Notes: generated from the sequence alone by a model not told the origin. Counted from the stretch's first letter, positions 16,514 through 23,323 are shown. The stretch is DNA of 23,323 nt from DUPQ01 sp041678685 (GCA_041678685.1 JBAYNV010000019.1:1-23323); one strand, 5' to 3'. Numbers and translations are program-made.

Positions 16514-16738
16514 CTACTCTTTGCTTGGGTTATGCGTTGAATCTTTCAGTTCTTTTACAACTTTTCTTAAGTTTTCTACTTCCGCAGTTATCTCGGAAAA
16601 TGCGTTTATGCTCAGGATAACAAGTTCACCATATCCGTTCTTTGTAACATAGATAGGTTCTTTTGTTGCTCTGCACATATTCAGTACATGTTTCGTGTCT
16701 CTAAGTTCCGCGATAGGAACTATTTTAGGCATATTCAT
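16514..16738 (-). CDS. Phd/YefM-family antitoxin, no adjacent toxin
   Basis: This 74-residue protein matches the type II antitoxin family that binds its own promoter and, through its C-terminus, a RelE/YoeB or Doc toxin. The diagnostic N-terminal pattern is complete: IVPIAELRDTKHVLNMC followed by PIYVTKNGYGELVILS and NAFSEI, and the acidic-basic C-terminus (VENLRKVVKELKDS) would be the toxin-binding helix. The start ATG at 16738 has AGGAGG seven bases upstream; MNM offers a second ATG two codons later. The toxin gene normally follows directly, but the downstream 114 bases hold only the terminator and no frame on the minus strand. It may be an orphan, may act with a distant toxin, or may be a stand-alone repressor. 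The promoter contains a short inverted repeat suited to autoregulation. Confidence 0.85.
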   Translation of the reverse strand: MNMPKIVPIAELRDTKHVLNMCRATKEPIYVTKNGYGELVILSINAFSEITAEVENLRKVVKELKDSTHNPSKE

Positions 16739-16760
16739 ATGAAATCCTCCTTTTATTAAT

Positions 16761-16789
16761 ATAGTATATCAGGTACTAAATAATGTCAA
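16761..16789 (-). promoter_or_regulatory. Promoter and autoregulatory repeat of the antitoxin gene
   Basis: A perfect TTGACA (16784-16789) is followed after 17 bases by TACTAT (16761-16766); the overlapping TATACT (16763-16768) with an extended TG is the alternative -10. An inverted repeat TAGTA-N7-TACTA (16762-16766 and 16774-16778) overlaps the -10, the usual place for Phd/YefM self-repression. Confidence 0.72.
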
Positions 16790-16871
16790 ATATATTTTGT
16801 TGCTTTTCAAAACATTATTTTGTCAGTTATCTGTAGATTTACACCTATATTGTACACATTAAATTCAAAAT

Positions 16872-16895
16872 AAAAAAGCAACCCGTAAGTTGCTT
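16872..16895 (-). terminator. Rho-independent terminator after the GntR regulator gene
   Basis: AAGCAAC (16876-16882) pairs with GTTGCTT (16889-16895) across a 6-base loop, and on the minus strand the stem runs into TTTTTTATTTTG. It lies about 50 bases after the GntR stop at 16947 and before the antitoxin promoter, so the antitoxin is a separate unit. Confidence 0.85.
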
Positions 16896-16946
16896 ATCAA
16901 CATAAAATGAGAACCTAACATTCTGCTGAGTTACAAAATATATACT

Positions 16947-17648
16947 TTATTTATCGTTACGGTTACCTGTCTTGTACTCTATTAAAACGCGTAAATGATC
17001 TAAAAGTGTCTGCATTTCCCATTTAGCCATCTGCCCGTCTTTTGACTTGAGCGCTTCATATATGTTTTTATGTATCTTCAGCATGTTCTGTTTAGTCGAT
17101 TCATCCGCACAATATATGGATGCGGCTTTCATTATCGCTCCTTCCAATGATCCGAAGATCAGTGAATATGCGATATTTCCCGACATTTTGATTATCATTT
17201 TCAGATATTCCATATCAAGACGTACCAGTTCATCGATATTTTTAGTTGCCGCTTCCCTGTCGGTGACCGCCTTCAAGACAATAATATCTTCTTCTCTGCC
17301 TTTGAACGAAGCTTCAAGCACTCCGTTACATTCTATAAATATGAGTATCTGGAAAAGGCCGTTTACTGTCTCGTTATCGATGTAACCCAGTTCTATGGCA
17401 TCATTGAGGACTGCTAATGTCCCTTCATGGCGCCAATCAGATACTGATGTGCCTTTCCTTGGCGATATGACGACATACCCTTCTGTCGCAAGATTGGCAA
17501 TAGCGGTATTGACAACGCTTCTGCTTACACCCATGCCGGCTGAAAGATCACGTAAAGAAGGTATATTGAAGCCTTCAGCCCATTCTCCGCTAAGTATCTT
17601 TTTCTTTATATCATATGTAAATGACTGCGTCATATTGATATCGCTCAT
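16947..17648 (-). CDS. GntR-family transcriptional regulator, FadR/FCD type
   Basis: This 233-residue DNA-binding protein has an N-terminal winged helix (about 5-70): the recognition region reads SLRDLSAGMGVSRSVVNTAIANLATEGYV with the wing PRKGTSVSDW. An all-helical C-terminal domain (about 75-225) looks like the FCD effector-binding domain, with possible metal-ligand positions at D145 (VRLDMEYL), H193 (KIHKNIY) and H218 (LLDHLRVL). FCD regulators usually bind small organic acids or sugar acids and act as repressors. The ATG at 17648 has AGGGGG upstream. Two inverted repeats lie in its promoter, suggesting autoregulation. It stands alone, downstream of the glycine-cleavage operon and upstream of the antitoxin gene, so its target is uncertain; the KDG-kinase-like gene at 15329 is a reasonable guess because FCD proteins often govern sugar-acid genes. 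Confidence 0.85.
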   Translation of the reverse strand: MSDINMTQSFTYDIKKKILSGEWAEGFNIPSLRDLSAGMGVSRSVVNTAIANLATEGYVVISPRKGTSVSDWRHEGTLAVLNDAIELGYIDNETVNGLFQILIFIECNGVLEASFKGREEDIIVLKAVTDREAATKNIDELVRLDMEYLKMIIKMSGNIAYSLIFGSLEGAIMKAASIYCADESTKQNMLKIHKNIYEALKSKDGQMAKWEMQTLLDHLRVLIEYKTGNRNDK

Positions 17649-17678
17649 TTATTTCCCCCTGCCAGTTCAAAAAACACT

Positions 17679-17724
17679 GTATCATACATAAGGATACTTT
17701 ACACTTTGACAATATTTCTGTCAA
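17679..17724 (-). promoter_or_regulatory. Promoter and two inverted repeats upstream of the GntR gene
   Basis: TTGACA (minus strand, 17719-17724) is followed after 17 bases by TAAAGT (17696-17701). The -35 box is one arm of a perfect repeat TTGACA-N7-TGTCAA (17706-17724). A second repeat, GTATC-N9-GATAC (17679-17697), begins at the -10 and covers the start point. Both are 19 bp long, a plausible size for dimeric GntR binding; the operator role is inferred. Confidence 0.58.
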
Positions 17725-17725
17725 T

Positions 17726-17752
17726 AAAAAACCTTCCGTTAACGGACAGGAT
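17726..17752 (-). terminator. Probable terminator of the glycine-cleavage operon, distal hairpin
   Basis: The palindrome TCCGTTAACGGA (17735-17746), extended by flanking CC/GG pairs across one mismatch, is followed on the minus strand by GGTTTTTTATT. The loop is short (TTAA), but the T-run is good. It also lies next to the GntR -35, so it insulates that gene from the operon. Confidence 0.6.
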
Positions 17753-17774
17753 ACAGGACTTTCAAAACCAAGAA

Positions 17775-17792
17775 GAACAGCATTAGCTGTTC
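17775..17792 (-). terminator. Hairpin just after gcvPB, weak terminator or 3' end stabiliser
   Basis: GAACAGC (17775-17781) pairs perfectly with GCTGTTC (17786-17792) around a 4-base loop, about 40 bases after the gcvPB stop. On the minus strand it is followed by TTCTTGGTTTTG, a poor T-run, so it may only protect the transcript end while the hairpin at 17735-17746 terminates. Confidence 0.4.
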
Positions 17793-17834
17793 ATCCTGTT
17801 GATTTATATCACACTTATGTGAAGATCCTGTTTT

Positions 17835-19277
17835 CTACTCTTTTTTCCACCTTAGGACCGGGTTTCTGGCAGCACCTACTTCATCAGGCCTTTTGATATA
17901 TGTCGTATGAGGCGCAGTCTTAAGAAGATCAGGATCAGTTTCAGCTTCATCGGCGATCTTATTTAAAGCGTCAATGAATTCATCCAGAGTCTCCTTGCTT
18001 TCAGTCTCGGTCGGTTCGATCATCATTCCTTCATGTACAATATGAGGGAAATATATCGTCGGAGGATGATATCCATAATCAAGAAGCCTCTTGGCCATAT
18101 CAAGAGTAGTGACTCCGTTCTTTTCCTTCTGCCTGTCTCCGGAGAGGACAAACTCATGCATGCAGTATCTGTCATATGGGATAATGAAACTCCTTCTCAC
18201 GCCCTGCATAATATAGTTGGCATTAAGTACCGCGCCTTCGCTTGCGGCTTTTAATCCGTCAGGTCCCATCGACAGTATGTATGATAAAGCTTTTACTGTT
18301 ACAAGGAAGTTGCTGTAAAATGCCTTTACTTTACCTATCGATAACGGCCGCTCATAATCAAGAAAATATTCATCCTGTTTCTTTGATACAACGGGAACAG
18401 GCAGGAAAGGCACCAGTTCCTTCTTTACACACACCGGACCGCTTCCGGGACCGCCACCGCCGTGAGGTGTCGACATCGTCTTGTGGAGATTGCAGTGTAC
18501 AACGTCGAATCCCATGTCAAAAGGCCGTGCTATGCCCATTATGGCATTCAGATTCGCACCGTCGTAATAAAGCAGGCCTCCCTTTTTGTGGACTATCTTT
18601 GCTATCTTCCTGATATTGCTTTCAAACAATCCCAAAGTATTGGGATTTGTAAGCATGAATCCTGCAGTCTCGTCATCCATCATGGCCTCGAGCGCATCAC
18701 AATCCACCAGTCCCTGATCATTGGATTTGACTTCTGCGATATCATACCCGGCTTCAGCGGCACTTGCCGGATTGGTTCCATGAGCTGAGTCTGGTACTAT
18801 TATCTTCGTTCTTTTCATGTCGTTTCTGCTCTGGTGATAAGCTTTTATTATCATTATACCGGTCATTTCGCCGTGAGCTCCCGCAGCAGGCTGCAGCGTT
18901 GCTCCGCTCATTCCCGTTATCTCGCACAGATACTGCTCCAGATCATACATGAGCTTTAATGCGCCCTGGACCGTTTTGGGATCCTGATACGGATGAATAT
19001 TTGTAAATCCTCTGAGTTTTGCGATATCCTCGTTGACTTTGGGGTTATACTTCATCGTGCACGAGCCTAAAGGATAGAATCCCTGATCGACACCGAAGTT
19101 GTGCTGTGATATCTGGGTAAAGTGACGGACCACATCGACTTCCGATACAAGAGGCAGTTCTGCGTCCTCTTTACGCATATATTTTTCATTTAACTTTGTT
19201 TTCGGTATTTTGCTTTCTGGTAATGAAAAAGCGTTTTTACCGACTTTGCTAAGTTCGAATATCAGCTTACTAGTCAT
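17835..19277 (-). CDS. gcvPB: Glycine dehydrogenase (decarboxylating) subunit 2, PLP-binding
   Basis: This 480-residue subunit, with GcvPA, forms the P protein that decarboxylates glycine and passes the aminomethyl group to the lipoyl arm of GcvH. The PLP-binding lysine is K266 in CNLHKTMSTPHGGGGPG, and other conserved segments are QGFYPLGSCTMKYNPK (65-80), LQPAAGAHGE (128-137), VPDSAHGTNPASA (161-173) and YYDGANLNAI. The start is placed at the ATG at 19277, preceded by GGTGA with 5-base spacing; an in-frame GTG at 19286 would add three residues and overlap gcvPA further. In the chosen form the start is five bases upstream of the point where the gcvPA stop begins, so the genes are coupled. 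Length is typical of the two-subunit form found in Bacillota. It is the last gene of the operon. Confidence 0.95.
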   Translation of the reverse strand: MTSKLIFELSKVGKNAFSLPESKIPKTKLNEKYMRKEDAELPLVSEVDVVRHFTQISQHNFGVDQGFYPLGSCTMKYNPKVNEDIAKLRGFTNIHPYQDPKTVQGALKLMYDLEQYLCEITGMSGATLQPAAGAHGEMTGIMIIKAYHQSRNDMKRTKIIVPDSAHGTNPASAAEAGYDIAEVKSNDQGLVDCDALEAMMDDETAGFMLTNPNTLGLFESNIRKIAKIVHKKGGLLYYDGANLNAIMGIARPFDMGFDVVHCNLHKTMSTPHGGGGPGSGPVCVKKELVPFLPVPVVSKKQDEYFLDYERPLSIGKVKAFYSNFLVTVKALSYILSMGPDGLKAASEGAVLNANYIMQGVRRSFIIPYDRYCMHEFVLSGDRQKEKNGVTTLDMAKRLLDYGYHPPTIYFPHIVHEGMMIEPTETESKETLDEFIDALNKIADEAETDPDLLKTAPHTTYIKRPDEVGAARNPVLRWKKE

Positions 19278-20574
19278 TGAACTCACCGGCCTTTCTTACA
19301 AAAGCATCTATTTCGTCTTTTGTACGCTTTTCAGTAACTGCCACAAGCCAGCCTTTATCCGTTTCGAGACCCCCTATAAATCCGTTGTCAAAAAGGTATT
19401 TATTGAGTTTCTTTATATCCGCCTTTGGCTTCACTACGAATTCATGAAAGAACGGGGTTTTGGATACAGCTTCAAATTTCCCTGTCTTTATGAGTTCCCT
19501 GTATGTATAATGTGCGTTATCCATGCATCTTGATGCGACTTCCTTGAATCCTTCTTTTCCTGTTATTGAAAGGTATATGGTAGCGGTAAGAGCACAGAGA
19601 GCTTCATTCGAGCAGATATTGGATGTGGCTCTTTCTCTCCTTATATGCTGTTCCCTTGCCTGCAATGTCAATACATATGCTATATTGCCTACGCTGTCGG
19701 CAGTTTTTCCGACTATTCTGCCGGGCATCTGCCTCATATGCTCTTTCCTGCATGCAAAGAATCCCAGATACGGTCCGCCGAATGCCATAGGCATTCCGAG
19801 AGGCTGGCCTTCTCCAACAACGAAATCGGCACCGAAATCAGCAGGCGATTCGAGTATCGCAAGAGCAGTAGGGTTTGCACAGACTATCAGTTCAGCTCCG
19901 CTTTCCTTTATATATTTCCCTATTGTATCCATATCGGATATGGTTCCGTAGAATGTCGGATACTGTACGCACACACCGCTGACATGTGACAGATCGTATT
20001 TTAAAAGCTCCTTTTCAGACAGCTTTATCATATTTATTCCCTTGAATTTAAGATATGTATGTACTACCTCAAGATATTCAGGATTGATGCTGTCCAGTAC
20101 CACTATGTCTTTTCTTGTTCTGGATGATATGGAAACTATACCTGCGGCTTCTCCAAGCGCTGATGCGCCATCATACATCGATGCATTTGAAACATCCATT
20201 CCTGTAAGTTCGCATATCATCGTCTGATATTCGAATATTGCCTGCAATGTACCCTGGCTTATTTCCGGCTGATAAGGCGTATATGCGGTGAAAAATTCCT
20301 GTCTCGACAGCATGTGCCCTATTACTGAAGGTATATAGTGATCATAGGCACCGGCTCCCAGGAAACAGATATGATCGTCTGTAGTCTTGTTTTGCGATGC
20401 CATAGCTTCCATATATCTGACAAGTTCCATTTCGGTCATAGCCTTGGGAAGATCCAAAGGCCTGTTAAGCCTTACATCTTCAGGGATCGCTGAAAACAGG
20501 TCTTCTGTTTTGGAAGCCCTGCAGGCTTTAAGCATCTTCTCCCGGTCATCTGGTGTTACCGGTATGTATCTCAT
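19270..20574 (-). CDS. gcvPA: Glycine dehydrogenase (decarboxylating) subunit 1
   Basis: This 434-residue cytoplasmic subunit is the non-PLP-lysine half of the split P protein. Conserved stretches are the N-terminus RYIPVTPDDREKML, CFLGAGAYDHYIPSVI (about 65-80), AYTPYQPEISQGTLQAIFEYQ (about 95-115), ELTGMDVSNASMYDGASA (about 121-138) and the C-terminal region after VASRCMDNAHYT. The ATG at 20574 comes two bases after the gcvH stop, and its own stop overlaps the start of gcvPB, so it is fully embedded in the operon. Length is as expected for the family (about 440). No lesion or odd residue was noticed. Confidence 0.95.
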   Translation of the reverse strand: MRYIPVTPDDREKMLKACRASKTEDLFSAIPEDVRLNRPLDLPKAMTEMELVRYMEAMASQNKTTDDHICFLGAGAYDHYIPSVIGHMLSRQEFFTAYTPYQPEISQGTLQAIFEYQTMICELTGMDVSNASMYDGASALGEAAGIVSISSRTRKDIVVLDSINPEYLEVVHTYLKFKGINMIKLSEKELLKYDLSHVSGVCVQYPTFYGTISDMDTIGKYIKESGAELIVCANPTALAILESPADFGADFVVGEGQPLGMPMAFGGPYLGFFACRKEHMRQMPGRIVGKTADSVGNIAYVLTLQAREQHIRRERATSNICSNEALCALTATIYLSITGKEGFKEVASRCMDNAHYTYRELIKTGKFEAVSKTPFFHEFVVKPKADIKKLNKYLFDNGFIGGLETDKGWLVAVTEKRTKDEIDAFVRKAGEFND

Positions 20575-20576
20575 TG

Positions 20577-20945
20577 TTATTTAGCCTCGCTTTCAACAAA
20601 TTCAGTATATTCATCCTCTGTCATCAATTCATCGAATTCGGATTCATCGTCATATGCTATCTTGGCAAGATATGCTTCATAAGGTGATTCATTTACCTTT
20701 TCGGGAGCATCTTCAAGCTCACTGTTGCCTTGAAGAACTCTTCCGCTTACAGGCATATATACCTCAGCTGCGGTCTTTACTGATTCAACAGCGCATAGAA
20801 CATCCCCTTTCTGCAGAACCATGTTTTCCTCAGCCATTTCTACGTATACTATGTCTCCCAGCTGCTGCTGAGCATAATCTGTGATCCCAACATACGCAAC
20901 ACTTCCTTCTTTTTTGATCCATTCGTGATCCTTGGTAAATTTCAT
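20577..20945 (-). CDS. gcvH: Glycine cleavage system H protein
   Basis: This 122-residue lipoyl carrier shuttles the aminomethyl intermediate between the P and T proteins. The lipoylated lysine is K57 in CAVESVKTAAEV, within the family pattern ES-V-K. The start KFTKDHEWIKKEG, the DYAQQQLGDIVYVE segment and the acidic C-terminal tail with NESPYEAYLAKI are all typical. The ATG at 20945 has AAAGGAG upstream, and the gene is only 11 bases after gcvT. Full length and intact; it must be lipoylated by a ligase or transferase encoded elsewhere, since none is in the window. Confidence 0.96.
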   Translation of the reverse strand: MKFTKDHEWIKKEGSVAYVGITDYAQQQLGDIVYVEMAEENMVLQKGDVLCAVESVKTAAEVYMPVSGRVLQGNSELEDAPEKVNESPYEAYLAKIAYDDESEFDELMTEDEYTEFVESEAK

Positions 20946-20956
20946 GACATTCTCCT

Positions 20957-22048
20957 TTAATCTTTTTTATACTTTTTAGCGTAGAACGGTTTCTTTACCG
21001 TTACCGCTTTTAATTTCTTTCCTCTGACATCCACATATATTTCAGTTCCGACTTTCGTATATTCTATTTCCATAAGTCCCATTCCGCAATTCTTGTTTAA
21101 AGACGGGCAATTGCTTCCGCTTGTTACATATCCGATCTTTCTGCCTTCGGCATTGAAAAGCTCATAACCGTTTCTTGCAACTCCTCTGTCTACCATTTCG
21201 AAACCAGCTGATTTTCTGTCAAGACCGGCCTGTGCCTGTCTGACCAGCGCTTCATGCCCTATAAAACCGGTTTTTTCAAGTTTCACAAATGGTTTCAGCC
21301 CTGCATTCAAAGGAGTGATATCCGCTGAGAGTTCATGCCCGTACAAAGGTAGAGCGCTTTCGAATCTCAAGGTATCCCTTGCACCTAATCCACATGGAAG
21401 AGCACCAAGCTCCATAAGCTTCCTGAAAAGCTTTTCCGTATCTTCCGCGGCACAATAGATCTCAAATCCATCTTCTCCGGTATAACCTGTTCTTGATACT
21501 ATGGTATTAACCCCGTCAACCGTGACATCATTTCGAAATCTGTAGAACTGAAGGGATCCAAGATCCGTTTTGGTCAGGCTTCCCAGTATTTCCTGTGACT
21601 TCGGTCCCTGAAGAGCTATCTGACCATATTTTGCGGACATGTTCTCCACTGATACGTCAAACCCTTTTATGTGTTTTTGCATCCAGTCGAAATCTTTTTC
21701 TGTGTTCGACGCGTTGGCTATTATGAGGTAGTCCTTATCACTGTTCCTGTATATGAGAAGGTCATCCACGCAGCCTCCGTTCTCATAACACATGGGGGAA
21801 TACATGATCTGTCCTTCAGTCATTCCTGTCGGATCGTTCGTTACAAGATCATAGATATATGCGGATGCATCCTTCCCTTTTACGGTGACTTCACCCATAT
21901 GTGATACATCGAATATACCTGCTGCATTTCTTACAGCCATGTGTTCCTCGATGATCGAAGTGTACTGTACAGGCATGTAAAAGCCGCCAAAATCTACCAT
22001 TCTGGCATTTAATGATTCATGTACAGAAGTAAGTGGTGTTGTTTTCAT
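20957..22048 (-). CDS. gcvT: Glycine cleavage system T protein (aminomethyltransferase)
   Basis: This 363-residue enzyme transfers the methylene group from aminomethyl-lipoyl GcvH to tetrahydrofolate and releases ammonia. Recognisable segments are TPLTSVHESLNARMVDFGGFYMPVQY at the N-terminus (in part), FDVSHMGEVTVKG, the folate-site region YSPMCYENGGCVDDLLIYR, SRTGYTGEDGFEIY, and LGARDTLRFESALPLYGHEL, followed by the C-terminal barrel with GYVTSGSNCPSLNKNCG. The ATG at 22048 has AAGGAG upstream. It is the first gene of gcvT-gcvH-gcvPA-gcvPB, the order common in Bacillota. The promoter is consensus and the leader only about 30 bases, so no riboswitch precedes it. The fourth enzyme, dihydrolipoamide dehydrogenase, is not encoded here and must be shared. 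Confidence 0.96.
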   Translation of the reverse strand: MKTTPLTSVHESLNARMVDFGGFYMPVQYTSIIEEHMAVRNAAGIFDVSHMGEVTVKGKDASAYIYDLVTNDPTGMTEGQIMYSPMCYENGGCVDDLLIYRNSDKDYLIIANASNTEKDFDWMQKHIKGFDVSVENMSAKYGQIALQGPKSQEILGSLTKTDLGSLQFYRFRNDVTVDGVNTIVSRTGYTGEDGFEIYCAAEDTEKLFRKLMELGALPCGLGARDTLRFESALPLYGHELSADITPLNAGLKPFVKLEKTGFIGHEALVRQAQAGLDRKSAGFEMVDRGVARNGYELFNAEGRKIGYVTSGSNCPSLNKNCGMGLMEIEYTKVGTEIYVDVRGKKLKAVTVKKPFYAKKYKKD

Positions 22049-22080
22049 TTATTATCTGCTCCTTGGAATATATATATTTT

Positions 22081-22109
22081 ATGATAAGATCGTACAGTTG
22101 AAATGTCAA
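22081..22109 (-). promoter_or_regulatory. Consensus promoter of the glycine-cleavage operon
   Basis: A perfect TTGACA (minus strand, 22104-22109) is separated by 17 bases from TATCAT (22081-22086), about 33 bases before the gcvT ATG. The gap to the upstream URO-D-like gene is only 88 bases, leaving no room between promoter and start for an aptamer. Confidence 0.85.
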
Positions 22110-22136
22110 TCGACACAACGCCGAAATACGATAGCT

Positions 22137-23195
22137 TCATCTTCTCTTCATTGCCTCATACATTTCGTTATAGTAAAGAAGATTGTCTATTTTAGTACCC
22201 GGAGATATCTGATTTCCCAATGCAAACATGTATCCCGGGCATGATCTTCCCAGGTCGAAGCATCTTTTTACTTCATCGTGTATTTCCTGCTTTGTGCCCC
22301 TCATAATGATCCTTGTATCCGCATTCCCTATTATGCAATGCGTCTTTCCGTATTTCTCGCATATGTATTTAAGATCGGTCAGCGGTTCGAATATGAATGC
22401 GTCGATACCTAAAGCCGCAAACCTGTCGATAAAGAGGTTGTAACCTCCGTCGCATGTGAACAGTACTTTTTTACCTGCTTCCTTAAGTACGGCAATGTTT
22501 TTCTTTACATATGGGAATACATACCGGTCATACCATGCCGGTGCTATGAACGGTCCCGCTGACCAGACCATATCGTCATGTATCATCACAACGGGCGCAT
22601 CCGATAAGGCAAGCGCCCTGAAATACTGCGATATCCATTCCTGATATCTTACAGTGAATTCTCCGAAACGTTTTGGATCCTCCCCTGCGGATAAGAGAAG
22701 CATATCCCAGCCTAAAAGCTCAAGTATGCCGGAAATACAGGTCACATATATACCCGTTGTGTTGACACCTGTAGGGTGTCTTCTGCATTTTCCCTCTATA
22801 TCCTCATTGAAAAGACCGGTAGCTTTCAATATATCGACATTACCGAATGTCCTGTACATATCGAATGAATAAACTTCCTCGGGTTCCGTAAAAGCTTCAT
22901 GCTTGTTATCCTTAAAGTCTGCAAATCCTTCTACAAAACCGGCATGGCCCATACTTGTCCTGAATCCTTTGAAAATATCGCCGCCTATTTTGATCCCCCA
23001 GAACATAGATATGTCCCATGCTCTTTCAAATGAACATATCGCATCGAATTTAGTGTCTCCGTCTGATTCGGGATATACCTGTATTCCCGTCACATTACGT
23101 AACAGTTCATATGCTCCCTGATATGCGTATTCAGTCCTCGGTATGATATCCGGCATTTCAAGATTAATTGCAGCCATTCCTAAAGAATAAGACAT
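22137..23195 (-). CDS. Uroporphyrinogen-decarboxylase-fold protein (methyltransferase-like), second copy
   Basis: This 352-residue protein resembles the URO-D/MtaA superfamily more clearly than the first copy. Typical landmarks are HDDMVWSAGPFIAPAWYDRYVFP (206-228, an Asp-rich strand then the PxWYxxxxxP helix), LFTCDGGYNLFIDRF (245-259) where other members carry HxCGN, the IDAFIFEPLTDL turn (264-275), GNADTRIIMRGT (290-301) and a GYMFALGNQISPGTKIDN close (321-338), which matches the usual GG.......V-P-N end. The metal-binding His-x-Cys of methyltransferases is replaced by T247-C248-D249, so only the Cys remains. It is not HemE. The start ATG at 23195 has GGAGG seven bases upstream. It diverges from a gene at the right edge and precedes gcvT without a clear terminator. 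A methyl-group or C1 role beside gcv is tempting but unproven. Confidence 0.78.
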   Translation of the reverse strand: MSYSLGMAAINLEMPDIIPRTEYAYQGAYELLRNVTGIQVYPESDGDTKFDAICSFERAWDISMFWGIKIGGDIFKGFRTSMGHAGFVEGFADFKDNKHEAFTEPEEVYSFDMYRTFGNVDILKATGLFNEDIEGKCRRHPTGVNTTGIYVTCISGILELLGWDMLLLSAGEDPKRFGEFTVRYQEWISQYFRALALSDAPVVMIHDDMVWSAGPFIAPAWYDRYVFPYVKKNIAVLKEAGKKVLFTCDGGYNLFIDRFAALGIDAFIFEPLTDLKYICEKYGKTHCIIGNADTRIIMRGTKQEIHDEVKRCFDLGRSCPGYMFALGNQISPGTKIDNLLYYNEMYEAMKRR

Positions 23196-23214
23196 AACGA
23201 TACCTCCATTCCTT

Positions 23215-23242
23215 ATTTTATCATTTTAAACCAGTAATACAA
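23215..23242 (-). promoter_or_regulatory. Possible promoter of the second URO-D-like gene
   Basis: On the minus strand TTGTAT (23237-23242) and TAAAAT (23215-23220) are separated by 16 bases, about 20 bases before the ATG. The -35 is only half consensus. A second TAAAAT lies eight bases upstream (23223-23228). Confidence 0.45.
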
Positions 23243-23257
23243 TGCATTTTGTCATCA

Positions 23258-23286
23258 TTGACTTGCACCTTTTAAACATATATTAT
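23258..23286 (+). promoter_or_regulatory. Promoter of a plus-strand gene beginning at the right edge
   Basis: TTGACT (23258-23263) and TATTAT (23281-23286) are separated by 17 bases on the plus strand. They are followed by AAAAGGAG ending at 23315, an ideal ribosome binding site. The last base of the window, seven bases further on, could be the A of an ATG. The gene itself is outside the window. Confidence 0.72.
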
Positions 23287-23307
23287 GTGTATGTTTAAAA
23301 TTTAAAC
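23271..23307. repeat. Inverted repeats over the right-edge promoter (operator candidate)
   Basis: TTTAAACATA (23271-23280) and TATGTTTAAA (23290-23299) form a perfect 10-bp inverted repeat with a 9-base spacer that contains the -10 box. The right arm also belongs to a second repeat, GTTTAAA-A-TTTAAAC (23293-23307), which extends to just before the ribosome binding site. Three copies of one half-site therefore cover the -10, start point and leader. A repressor site is the natural reading; which protein binds is unknown. Confidence 0.65.
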
Positions 23308-23315
23308 AAAAGGAG
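23308..23315 (+). promoter_or_regulatory. Ribosome binding site of the right-edge gene
   Basis: AAAAGGAG-type sequence (AGGAG at 23311-23315) followed by seven bases to the final A of the window, matching normal spacing to a start codon at 23323 or just beyond. Confidence 0.65.
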
Positions 23316-23323
23316 CATTAATA

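Noticed and set aside
22049..22136. Glycine riboswitch upstream of gcvT
   Set aside because: The gap is only 88 bases and already contains the promoter; no aptamer-like conserved stems were seen.

Overview
The window looks like chromosome from a Bacillota (Firmicutes) bacterium, probably an anaerobic, host-associated Clostridia-like organism. The grounds are an AT-rich composition with frequent ATA isoleucine codons, strong AGGAGG-type ribosome binding sites, textbook TTGACA/TATAAT promoters, hairpin-plus-T-run terminators, a YesM/YesN-type two-component system, LplB/LplC-type sugar ABC permeases and a glycine cleavage P protein split into two subunits. The species cannot be named from what is visible. 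All recognised genes lie on the minus strand except one sugar kinase.

Left part (1-6935), a sensing and uptake region. Reading along the minus strand, a pair of ABC permeases (6935-5084) ends in a clear terminator. A separate promoter with a palindrome over its -10 box then drives a compact operon: a URO-D-fold protein, a YesM-type histidine kinase and a YesN-type AraC response regulator, joined by stop/start overlaps. An unidentified membrane protein, cut by the left edge, follows from its own strong promoter. No solute-binding protein for the permeases is present.

Middle part (7066-15165). A three-gene operon, methionine aminopeptidase - MFS transporter - M42 metallopeptidase, starts from a consensus promoter at 10213-10241. 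Next to it are a lipoprotein with a complete transglutaminase Cys-His-Asp triad and a tandem pair of ABC exporter half-transporters (each 614 aa, overlapping by 4 bp) that probably form a heterodimer. The exporter promoter faces away from a PfkB-family, KDG-kinase-like sugar kinase. The shared intergenic region holds three GTACAT/ATGTAC boxes.

Right part (16424-23323). The kinase converges on an orphan Phd/YefM-type antitoxin, with a bidirectional terminator between them. A GntR/FCD regulator with two inverted repeats in its promoter follows. Then comes a complete glycine-cleavage operon, gcvT-gcvH-gcvPA-gcvPB, with a consensus promoter, a leader too short for a glycine riboswitch, and no lipoamide dehydrogenase gene. 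The last gene is a second URO-D-fold protein. It diverges from a gene that starts at or just past the right edge, whose promoter carries a long perfect inverted repeat centred on its -10 box.

The recurring theme is small regulated units: URO-D-like proteins, sugar permeases and a sugar kinase, each close to a regulator or a palindromic operator candidate. No RNA genes, insertion sequences, prophage genes or CRISPR arrays were seen, and no gap between genes exceeds about 210 bp.
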